A stretch of DNA of 64,000 bases, taken from positions 46,145,039 through 46,209,038 of the forward strand of contig OY997590.1 of assembly GCA_963921825.1 (NCBI GenBank). Direction: 5' to 3'. This DNA comes from Erodium maritimum. Its lineage: Eukaryota > Streptophyta > Magnoliopsida > Geraniales > Geraniaceae. Positions 23,126 to 32,674 of the stretch are shown here, piece by piece. Every line of letters starts with the position of its first letter. The first letter of the stretch is position 1. The translations under genes and the position numbers were made by a program. Under the pieces are notes generated by a model. It was not told the DNA's origin, ran no database searches, and worked only from the letters and a program-made list of their open reading frames with translations.

Positions 23126-24243
23126 TGTTTGTACAAGTAATACTACAATAAATTATTAAATGCAAATTACATAACAGAAATGCAAATCTCAACTTAAAGA
23201 AACAATGTTACTCGTCGTGCGGAAAAGATACCTAGCCGCACGGGTGAACAGAGGAGCCCTACTTCGACAATAAGGCCCCGTACGGCTATTACACCTCGCC
23301 GCGCGGGCTTTCATGCCGCGCGAGTGACCCCGCGCAAGTAGCCTACGTGTTCTCTAAGGCACAAAACGTCGTCGTTTCTTAGGCCCCGTGGGGGGGTTAA
23401 ACCTCACCGCGCGGGAGACACAACTTGCACACCATGCGATTGAGCCGCGTGTTCTCTTACACCAAAAACGCCGTCGTTTTTTGAGTACCCGTACAGGGGT
23501 TAAACCTCGTCGTGCGAGTCACACAGCTTACACCCCGCGTGAGTGAGCCGCGTGTTCTTGAAAGCCCAAAACGCCGTCGTTTCTGAGGCCCCGTGCGGGA
23601 GGTAAACCTCACCGCGCGGCCACCAAATCTCGCCCCCCGCGCAGGTTCGACATGGACGAAAAATGTCGTCATTTCCACCTCGCCGCGCGGGCTTCTGGTC
23701 CACACCGAAACCCTTACCTTTTCCTTCAAGGGTCAACACGCAGTCGTCCAGGCCTATTTCTACTCCGTGCGGGGGACTATGATCCTTCCCCGGCAAAGGC
23801 CCCAAAACCACGGCGTTTGCCTCACCAAACGCTATCGATTAGGCAACCCAACACTGGAGATTTCTACTCTCCTAGGATTTACATTTACTAAATATAACCT
23901 TCAAAATCTTACAGTTCTATTAAATCGTACCTGGTTGGAAGTCGTTTCCGTGGAACCTAATCGCAATGGAGAAAGAGTCGGCGCCGTTGACGGTTGCTCG
24001 GATTTACAGAGAGAGAGAGATAGCGCGAGGGAGGAGAGCAGTTTGATTGTGTTTGGTTTGAATGAAGTGAGCGAGAGGGGGAGGAGTGGAGGGAATTGAA
24101 GAGTCAGACCCGAGGGGTATTGTAGTACTTTCAGCGTTTTTTTAGGTCAAACGAGGTCAAACGAAGGGAAAGTCAGAAATGGAAAAAGATGGATGCTACC
24201 CTTCAAAATACATATTGGTAGAAGTTCTTTCCAATAATTCCTC
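23126..24243. promoter_or_regulatory. Right MULE end: CG-rich promoter repeats of the DUF1985 gene
   Basis: This region upstream of the DUF1985 gene is CG-rich and holds CCGCACGG at 23236-23243 plus many ccgcgcgg and ccgtgcgg relatives up to 23660. About three tandem units with a period near 103 bp are marked by aaaacg[c/t]cgtcgtt at 23363, 23465 and 23568. A gagagagaga run lies at about 24008-24019. The right inverted terminus is 24202-24243. No gene is supported on either strand. Confidence 0.55.
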
Positions 24244-24953
24244 CATAAGTGTTGCGTTGGAATATTTAGACTTATTCCTATTTGAAATCTGCGATGAAAG
24301 GCAGGGGAAAGAGAGCTGGCAGGGGTGATTGAGTGCGGGCAGAAATAATTTTGAACGGTGCAACCGACCTGATATACGTCCAGGATTGAGTCAACACGCC
24401 CAGTCAAGGATCGAAGGGCAGAGATGCGCGAGCTCACTGAAATGGTGTGCGCAACGCAGCACTAGAATGGATCTGTTGCAGCCTTTTCACCTTTTAATTT
24501 TATCGATTCAAATGCTCTTTCCCGCTTCGTCGTTGCTCCGATCGACCTCGTTCTTGTGCCAATAAATCTTTTTTTTGCGTCCTATAAAACAAGACCAAAC
24601 ATGAATATATTTGGAAGAAAATAAAAATATCGACTAAGAACGAAGTTTTGCGCAATTAATACTAAAACGCTAAAAATATAAAAACGAGTACAAATAAGGT
24701 AAAAACATAGAGAAAAACGGTCAAGTTAGATAAGACACATTTCGCTCATCAAGGCCCTAACAATGCCATTCTCTTCAATTGGGCTTGATCTTAAGCCCAG
24801 TATTAGAAAATCTACTAATTTCTTCCTCAATGCTCATGCCTCTTCCCATTGGACCAAATACTCCACTACTATTTTCCTATTTTTCTGAACGAGCCTGAGT
24901 TTGAGTACCTTGAGTGGCTCCACTCGAATATGTCCGCCTTCCCCAACTTCTAA

Positions 24954-26349
24954 GAGCATGTACAACAGACTGGCCCATCAGCCCGACTCGCGTTTTTGCG
25001 GGCCGCAGGACGGGGGCCGTGCCGTTGTGGGACAGCTTTTACGTGTCCCGCGTCCCACAACCGCAGGACGAGCCGAAGCCCGCGTCCCGCGTCCCACATC
25101 CGGCCGCTCGCCTATCCCCGCCTGCCACGTGTCCCTGATCATTGGCTAACAACTCAATTTTTTAATTCAAAATTCATACAATTTACCCCTATAAATTCCC
25201 CCCAACTCCTTACTCAAATCACAAACCATCCTACAACTTCTCTACAAATTTCAGTTCTATTTTTCGATACCAAATGTCCGACGATGAGTGTCCGACAACC
25301 AAGGGCTCCCTGGAATGGCTGGGAGTCTTGACTGTATGCATTGGGAGTGGAAGAATTGCCCAACCGCAGAGCAGGGAGCCAATGGACGGGGAAGTCACCA
25401 CGGTGTAAGTACGGTTATGCTTGATGCTGTAGCGTTCCGTGATTTATGGATTTGGTATGCATTTTTCGGGATGGCTGGCTCGAACAACGACATCAACGTC
25501 CTCAGAAACAACCACTTATTACAAGACGCTTACTATGACCGTGAGCTTGGAGTGGAGTACTATATCAACAAGCATTGGTACGACCGACCTTATTACTTTG
25601 TGGACGACATTTACCCAACATGGGGACGGTTCGTGAAGACTATTCGGCATCCCTACTCGCCCAAGGAGAAGTTGTTTGCTAAATGCCAAGAAGGTGCTCG
25701 GAAAGATATTGAAAGGGCTTTTGGAGTACTTCAAGCAATGTGGCACATCATTTCCCGTCCCGCTCGTACTTGGAGCAAACACACTTTGGCTGATATTATG
25801 AACAGTTGCATCATTCTACACAACATGATTGTAGATGATGAACGCGACCGGTACGAATATGGAGATGATGAGTTGTTGTACGAGCAACCTCCAGAATTGC
25901 CGAATTGGACACCACCGGAACGATGGCACCAAGAAGGGCCATTGCAATACCAACAACGAGTGGATGCTCAACTTAGTGTCACAAGTCATCAGACCCACAG
26001 ACAACTACAACATGATCTTATTCAGTACTTATGAGGTCTATATGGAGCTGGTTTTAATGCCGATGATTAGTCTTTTGCACTTATTATCATTAATTATTTT
26101 TTTTCACATTTATTTACAATTTATATAATTTAAACTGTTTCCGATAAAGAATGAAATAAAACAGCAAAAATATCAATTAATTAACTACTCAACATCCAGT
26201 CAGCATCCACTAACAATACAAGCCTCACATACAAGCCTCTCATTGTAAAACACCCACTATTTTGAGTCTTGAGTTCCATTATTTTGTCCAATCAGCATGT
26301 GAGCCTCACATATGACCCTCATATATGGGCCTTTCCATTGTACATGCTC
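24954..26349 (+). mobile_element. PIF/Harbinger element, internally deleted
   Basis: The ends are inverted: gagcatgtacaa at 24954 and, read inward from 26349, gagcatgtacaa again. The 3-bp TSD taa at 24951-24953 and 26350-26352 fits the TWA preference of this superfamily. The 1396-bp copy keeps a TATA-like ctataaatt near 25190 and the transposase C-terminal half. Confidence 0.88.
25288..26034 (+). pseudogene. Harbinger transposase, C-terminal half
   Basis: About 248 codons encode the DDE nuclease part: GMAGSLDCMHWEWKNCPTA holds the first Asp, then DLWIWYAFFGMAGSNNDINVL with the second Asp, and IERAFGVLQAMW with the Glu. It ends with the usual acidic tail. The family normally has another 150 or so residues first (FRRRFRM.., KCTAAIR..). 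Those are missing: the natural ATGs (25274 and 25284) are out of frame, and the leader joins the DDE half within about 20 bp. An internal deletion best explains it. Confidence 0.87.
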
Positions 26350-26352
26350 TAA

Positions 26353-26579
26353 TAACTATATGATATATTGTGGCGTTTTCCTACATGTAATACATTATAT
26401 ATCTTATTAGTCTCTTATACCTTTAGCTTACAAACAATAGCCCCCACCTTTGAATCAACATCAAAAGGCCCAAAACACCTAGCAATAAGCTTTGTATTTT
26501 TATCGGGCCTATCAATATTTGTATATAAGGTTGGAGCCTCAAATATACCCACTTTTGGTTAGGGGAAGTTTCTAGAAAA
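26353..26579. other. AT-rich flank, nothing recognised
   Basis: Short sequence between the Harbinger element and the gag-like fragment. I see no open frame with family resemblance and no repeat structure. Confidence 0.4.
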
Positions 26580-26902
26580 GGGGAAATCGAGTGCCATTGT
26601 GGAACAAGTCGATGTGGTGTTTGGGAACCTATTGAGTAGAGCGGATCGTGGAGAGGTGACTTGTTCCTCTTTCTATTATTGTCACATGGCTCGTAGAAGG
26701 GTCTCTTTGAACTGGTGGTGTTTGGTCTCGAAGCTCCTATAGGATGTCGTCGATTGATGTTTTGACCTGAGTCTAGCTCATGTATATTGCGTCGATTCTG
26801 GCTTTGACACCTTGAAGGTTCTTTTGGAGCTGGGTTTTGACATTGATCCTCTTGGAGAGAGTGTTGTTGCTCTGCTCAGCGGAATCTTTAGGGGAAGTCA
26901 TG
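26580..26902 (-). pseudogene. Possible retrotransposon gag start
   Basis: A minus-strand ATG at 26900-26902 opens MTSPKDSAEQSNNTLSKRI.., a polar helical leader like gag N-termini of plant retrotransposons, with stops after 42 and 52 residues. Just upstream on the minus strand, 26934-26922 reads tggtaccagatcc, which looks like a tRNA primer-binding site. The adjoining LTR is not visible because a Harbinger fragment starts at 26947. It could also be chance. Confidence 0.3.
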
Positions 26903-26946
26903 ATTTTTGGCTTGATCTTTTGGATCTGGTACCACTATTAGGATAA

Positions 26947-27834
26947 GAGCACGAACAACGGAAAGCACCCGCTCCTCGCTCCGCGTGCGCCCGGTCCGAG
27001 GACCGTGGGCCGTTCCGCTGTAGGCTCGAAAAAACGTGGTCCCGCTCCACAAACACGTGCTCCCGCTCCCCGATCCTCGCTCCTCGCTCCCCTCTCCCTG
27101 GCCGCTCCTCGCTCCCTCGGCTGCCGTGGACCTCTCGCGTGCCGCCACGTGGCTTCGCCAAATCAGACCGTTTTACAACGGTCGGGTAACGACTCTTTTT
27201 TTAATTCAAAAATCAGATAAATGGAACCCTATAAATACCCAACCCAATTCCTCATTTTTCCCACACCATTCTCTACTTTCACTCTTTCATTCTCACTTTC
27301 TACTCGCTATTTTTGAAAATGTTCGACGACGAGGTTATGTCCGACGTTGAGGAGATGACGTACGAGGAGCTGGCTCCCCGGATGCCGACGTATGAGGAGA
27401 TGGCAGCCCAACTGCCGACATATGAGGAGATTGCAGCCCAAATACGGCCAGTTGAGCGACGATTCCGGCGGATGATGGAGAGGCACATGCAGAGAGTAAT
27501 GCCAAGGATCCAGAGGGCCATCCGTGGGGAACCAATGCGATGAGAGATTAACAGAGGTCGTTCGGAAGCCCACATCCAATTGATGAGGAACTATTTTGAC
27601 GAACAACCCCTATATGGCCCTGATATGTTTAGACGTCGGTTCCGTATGTGCAGACCACTTTTCCAACGGATTATGGACGCGGTGAAGGCTCACGACAGGT
27701 ACTTCGAACAGAGGCGTGACGCTGCCTCACGGTCGGGCTTATCAACGGAACATAAGTGCACCGCCGCTATACGGATGCTTGCGTATGGGTCCGCGGCCGA
27801 AGATCCCTTCTTTGTCTTCAATTTCAGGTCTGCA
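26947..27834 (+). mobile_element. PIF/Harbinger 5' fragment
   Basis: It starts gagcacgaacaa after a taa (26944-26946), a variant of the end seen at 24954. A GC-rich leader, TATA-like ctataaata near 27228 and the N-terminal half of a transposase follow. The right end is missing: at about 27834 the sequence changes to a dispersed repeat also present at 1165-1327. Confidence 0.7.
27319..27830 (+). pseudogene. Harbinger transposase, N-terminal half
   Basis: From the ATG at 27319 the protein begins MFDDEVMSDVEEM with two copies of a PTYEEMAAQ-like unit. A TGA at 27541-27543 interrupts it, and the same frame continues HIQLMRNYFDEQPLYGPDMFRRRFRMCRPLF..., KCTAAIRMLAYG, the conserved N-terminal region of plant Harbinger transposases. 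It ends where the element is truncated, before the DDE part. It is complementary to the C-terminal half at 25288-26034, but the leader sequences differ enough to show they are separate copies. Confidence 0.8.
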
Positions 27835-28102
27835 ATCCTCCTTGTCCCTCTGCAACAATTCCATGGTCGTCTTCATGGATCGACGTGCTCTTTGACCAAA
27901 AACGACAACGTCTAACCAATTAGCTTTAGTCCCTCCCAATGGGCTAGGACAAAAAGGCCACCTTCCTCTTCTTAAGCCCCATAAATGTTTAAGGCCCGGA
28001 TAGTGATAAACATGACAATTAGATGCTATAACTCAGAAACTTTTTTATTTTCTAAAGGATCTGATTTTTTCCTTATAGGTCTATTAAAAGATTCTATACG
28101 AT
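27834..28102. repeat. Dispersed repeat, second copy
   Basis: Positions 27834-27990 resemble 1165-1327 (shared aacgtct, ttagctttagtccc, cttcctcttctt, atgttt.aggcc). The rest up to 28102 holds nothing recognised. The family is unknown. The first copy was the target of the solo LTR at 1333. Confidence 0.45.
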
Positions 28103-28987
28103 GAGAACGATTCCTTTTTTTTTGATCGGCAAAGAAAATTTAGATTAAAAACCTCTTTCGAGTTGAAAGAGGAGGTTGGTACAAGGAGTCTAAACCTTTG
28201 TAGAAGGATCAAACCAACTAACAAGGGAAGATCTATTTACAACAAATTGCATAAAAGGCTTCAAGCTAATGAGAAGAACTTATAACTAATTAAACTAATT
28301 GCATAATACATAAATTGAAAAAGAGAAGGTAATTAGGAGAGCAGGGAGTTGGTTGTATGAAAGTAAGATTATGGATGCTTCCTAGTACTTGTCATTGGAA
28401 GAGAAGACTTCACAAGCCAAGGGTAGTTGTAATAAAGAGGAAGCTTGGGGCACACTTCTAACCGTTGAGGGGAGAGTTTCAAAATCAAAATAGAAAACTT
28501 GCGGCTTACTTCACCCAAAATGGAACTTCTGCGAAGGGATCCGGCTCTTTTAGCTTGTGCTTCACTGTCAAATCAGGAGAATTCACCAAAAAGGTAAATC
28601 AATCTTCAGAGACCAAAAAGGTAATCAATCTTCAGAGAGATTCAATGTTCTAACAATGTAGTGATTAAATAACAATTAACCAGCAACCAACCAGCAAAGG
28701 GATGCCAAAGAACTGTCAAGGAAGATAAGCAAGAAACAGATGTAACAAAACAGAACAGGACTCTCAACCTAAGAAATGAACTACCCACACACCAGAAGAG
28801 AACAGAGGAAACCAAACAGCTAGCACCCACACACAAGAGGCCTTAACCAAAAAACAAGGAACAATAACCTTACCAAACTCACCACAGTACCCAACCCAAC
28901 CCAAAACCCCAGGTATAAAATCAGTCAAGGGCTACCCCAATTCTCAGCCTTGTAGCTGAGGGGAGCTATTGATTGAAAGAGGCCAGC

Positions 28988-31900
28988 CTAAGATGAATAA
29001 CTGGCAAGGCACTTAGAAGGATCAGCTAACCAGGAGTTGAAGCTGAAAAGATGACCAAAAGCTTTAATTTTGGCCCATTCCCAAGAGAAAGCTTGGTTTA
29101 CAATCTTCTGAAAAATTGATTCAGCATCCAAGCTTTCATTTTCAAACACAAGATAATTCCTTGCCAGCCATATTTGCCAACAACCAATATGAATGATATT
29201 TCCCCAAGAAGGCTTAAATTTGGGATTGACTAGTGAGTTCCAAGATGTAAATAAATTTTTGATGTTGCTTGGGATGATCACAGAAATTCCCCACCAGTTG
29301 AATATGAGTCCCCAAACTTCCCAAGCTTTTTTACAGTGCAACAAGACATGTGAAGCATCCTCCAAGTCATTACAACAGACTGGACATGTTATAACTTGGA
29401 GTGATAGATCCATTCCTCTTGAATCAAGAAAGCATTTAGTTGGAATGGCTTCAAGACAAGATAGCCAATTGAAGGCAGAAATTTTAGGAGGTACACCTGG
29501 TTTCCAAATTGCTTTTGACCAAGCTGCAGTTAGAGAAGGAGCAGAAGAGGTGGTATCCAAGAGTGCATATAGCTTTCTGACAGTAAAACCCTTGTGATCT
29601 CTATTCCAAACTAATAAATCCTTTTGTTGTGTCAACTCTACTCCAGCAAGTATTAATTGTAGTGTTTGCCAATCTGATTCAGCTCTGCCCCTTGGAGTAA
29701 TTCTGAAAGTGAGATCCCAATCTCCACTACAATAAGCTTCTGAGATAAGGATATTTTTTGACTATGATAGCAAGTATAGCCTTGGAAATACAAATTTGAA
29801 TGCTAAATCTCCCCACCAAATATCTTTCCAGAATTGGACTCTCTCACCATTTCCCAACTTCCAAGATAGTCCTTGAACCCCAAAAATATTTTGGAAAACA
29901 GGATTAGCATTGAGTGCTAAGATATGAGACATGAAACTGGTGCTTCCAATTTCAACAAAAGTGGATAGATCCCATTCAGCTAGATCCCAGCCATACTTTG
30001 AGCAAATGAATCTTTTCCAAAGTGTATTTTTCAAGTGCAAATCTCCACCACCACTTAGCCAATAGGGCTATATTCATTTTCTCAAGGTTTTTGATCCCAA
30101 GCCCTCCATACTCCTTTGTTCGGCAAACTTTGTTCCAACCAACTTTGCAAAAAGCTCTTGCAACTGTATTTCCATGCCATAAGAATCTCCTCTGCCATGA
30201 TTCCATCTTTCTGAGAACCTCTTTTGGTGCTTTGATTATTGAAAAATAATATAAAGGAAGAGCACTTAGTGTGGACTTGATGAGAGTGATCCTTCCTCCT
30301 AGTGAGAGCAATTTGGCTTGCCAAAGGCCTATAGCAGTTTTGACTTTTTTGATGATTGGCTCCCATGTTTGAATTCTTCTAGGATTAGCTCCTAATGGGA
30401 ATCCTAAATAAGTTGTAGGAAGACTTCCCTTTGTGCATTGGAGTATCTCTGTCTGCTCTAATTCTTCCTCCTCTGATATATTGAAAGGTATGGCCACTGA
30501 TTTTTCATAGTTGACAGAGAGTCCAGAGGCCATTTTGAACATTGTGAGTGCAAACTTGAGGCTTAAGGCATTGGCTATTGTAGCTTTGAAGAAGAACATT
30601 GTGTCATCTGCAAATTGAAGGTGTGTAATGATAGGGCCATTGAGATTGAACTGAATTCCTTCCAAGTGTCCTTTAATTACTGAGGCATGGATGATCTGAT
30701 TTAAACCTTCTGCTATTAGCACAAACAACAATGGAGATAAAGCACAACCTTGTCTCAACCCTCTAGACATACTGAAATCCTGGCTAGGAGAGCCATTTAT
30801 AAGCACTGAGATGTAGGCTCTTAGACATGAGACGATCCACAATCTCCATTTATATCCAAACTTCATTCTTGTCAAGATTTGCATGATATAGGTCCAGCTG
30901 ACCTTGTCAAAGGCCTTCTCAAAATCAGCCTTGAAAAGCATGGCCTTCTGCTTAGTAGCTTTTAGATCATATACAACTTTTTGAGGCAATAAGAATTCCA
31001 TCAACTATTTGTCTGTCTTGAATGAAACCAATTTGCTCTTCTCCTACTAGGCAGCCTATCACTTGTTTGAGTCTGGTTACTAGGAGTTTGGAAAGAATTT
31101 TATAGGGTCCACCCATTAAACTTATGGGCCTGTAATCATCAAAGGATAGAGGAGAAGAGTTTTTTGGAATTAAGGCCAAGAAGGATGAGTTCAGGCCCTT
31201 TCCCAGTTGTCCAGTTTCATAGAAACAATAAAGGAATTTCATAAAATCTCTTTGATTATTGGCCAACATACTTGAAAGAATTTCAATGTGTAGCCATCTG
31301 GTCTTGGGGCCTTTTCTGGGTTACAGGCCATCACAGCTTGTAATGCCTCCTCCTCGGTAAAGGGACTGTCTAGCCATGTTGCTTGCTCATCTGTCAATGA
31401 GAAGAAAGGAAGATCATCTAGTGTAATATCACTTGAAGTGCCAGCCTTGAATCTTTTAGCAAAGTGTTCTGCAGCAGCAATTTTGATTTCAACTGGGGAC
31501 TCTAGTAATTCATCCTTGTAGTGTATATGTGTGATTTAGTTGCTAGCTCATTTATAATTGGCAATTCTGTGAAAGAATTTTGAGCCTTTATCTCCCTCAT
31601 CTATCCATTTCTTCCTTGCCTTTTGGCTCCATAATTTGGCTAATTGTTTGTATTTCCAGATTAATGTAGCTTTTAGAGCACCTCTATGGGAACATTCCAA
31701 AGATGTTAGAGGTCTTGATTCCACTATAGCATCTAGTGCATCAATGTCTTATGAGAACAAGGCTATTTCTGTCTGTAGGTGGCCAAAAACATTTATGTTC
31801 CATAGCTTTAAATCTTCTCTGAGTAACTTGAGTTTCATCCACAGGGTATAATAAGGCTGACCTGAGATCTTATAGGAGCACCAGAACTCCTTGATTGCTA

Positions 31901-32668
31901 TGATGAACCTTGGATCTTCTGTCCATATATTGAGAAATTTGAATGGCCTTGGCCCCCAATCAATTATATCATCAAACAAAGTAATTGGCCTATGATCTGA
32001 TATTTGCCTTGGCAAGCAAAGTTGAGTCAAAGAGCTGAATTGTGCCAGGAAATCTTGAGAAATGAGGAATCTGTCAATCCTTGAAGCCCTTGATTGTGGT
32101 CCAAACCAAGTATATTTACCCCCTTTGAGTGCTGATTGATAAGTCTTGAGTTGTTGATGAAATTTTGAAAACCCTCCATATCTGAGCCTCCAGGTCTCTG
32201 AGAAGATCTCTCTACAATGGAGCTAACAACATTGAAATCACCTCCTACTAGGATCAAGTAATCAGGAGGTAGATCAACAATGATTTTTTCTAGATCTTTC
32301 CAAAGAGCCTTTCTTGCTGCTGAAGAATCTGAAGAAGCATATATATTGATTATGCAGCAATCTGAGTTGTTATGAAGCCACTTTCCCAGCCAGATCAAAG
32401 CACCTTTAATCTTTTAAGAATTTATTTTAGCAAAGTCTCTACTTTTCCATATAGATATGAGGCCTCCTCTCGATTCTATTGCATCAGTATGACAGAATTC
32501 CCATCCCTCTCTCAGATTGCATGACCTTAGAAAATTTGTAGGCATTATGGATAACTTTGATTCTTGAATGAAAATGAAGTTGGGGACTTGTTTTTGAATT
32601 AAATCAGATAGGCTCCTCCTCTTTTGTAGAGAGGATAATCCTCTCATATTCCATGAGAGGAATTTCAT
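28988..32668 (-). pseudogene. LINE-1 ORF2: endonuclease, reverse transcriptase, zinc-binding domain
   Basis: ORF2 starts at the ATG 32666-32668 (MKFLSWNMRGL), a few bases after ORF1 stops. The apurinic-type endonuclease runs to about 31960 (ESKL, VGGDFNV, ISDHRPI). Reverse transcriptase spans about 31300-29980, with FKADFEKAFDKVSW, LRQGCALSPLLF and the catalytic FADD in HLQFADDTMFF. The zf-RVT domain (SAFNWLS..PTKCFL.., CPVC..HVLLHC) ends near 28988. Stops and frameshifts occur near 32413, 32040, 31550-31270, 31000-30965 and 29750-29640, so it is inactive. Confidence 0.9.
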
Positions 32669-32674
32669 CTTCAC

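Larger units (their letters stand above)
3324..24243 (+). mobile_element. Large four-gene MuDR-type MULE, nested and decayed
   Basis: The element is flanked by an 11-bp direct repeat, cataagtgttg, at 3313-3323 and 24244-24254; MULEs usually duplicate 8-11 bp. Its ends form an imperfect inverted repeat. The left end starts ggtgaatttttaaaaagg and the right end, read inward, starts gaggaattattggaaag (15 of 22 positions match). Further in, atgtattttgaa is identical on both arms (3383-3394 and 24202-24213). It contains a MuDR transposase gene, two short paralogous genes and a DUF1985 gene, plus later Copia insertions. Without the Copia insertions and their TSD copies it would be about 9 kb. The gene content and weak ends suggest a VANDAL- or KI-like MULE, which is an inference. 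Confidence 0.8.
1333..24751 (-). mobile_element. Solo LTR (probably Ty3/gypsy), split by the MULE
   Basis: The LTR occupies 1333-3323 and 24255-24751, about 2.49 kb once the MULE and one copy of its TSD are removed. It is flanked by the 5-bp duplication aggcc at 1328-1332 and 24752-24756. Its ends are inverted: the plus strand starts tgatgag and the minus strand starts tgatgagcg, the TG..CA form of an LTR. Minus-strand LTR starts of this type are known from large plant Ty3/gypsy elements such as peanut FIDEL, so the assignment is by resemblance. A minus-strand TATA-like tatataaa lies near 3254-3261, consistent with a minus-strand promoter. No internal domain or second LTR is present. Confidence 0.7.

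Noticed and set aside
24901-25149. Pro/Arg-rich frames at the Harbinger 5' end (also at 27005-27350)
   Set aside because: They are translations of the GC-rich 5' leader of the transposons, present in overlapping frames with no family match.
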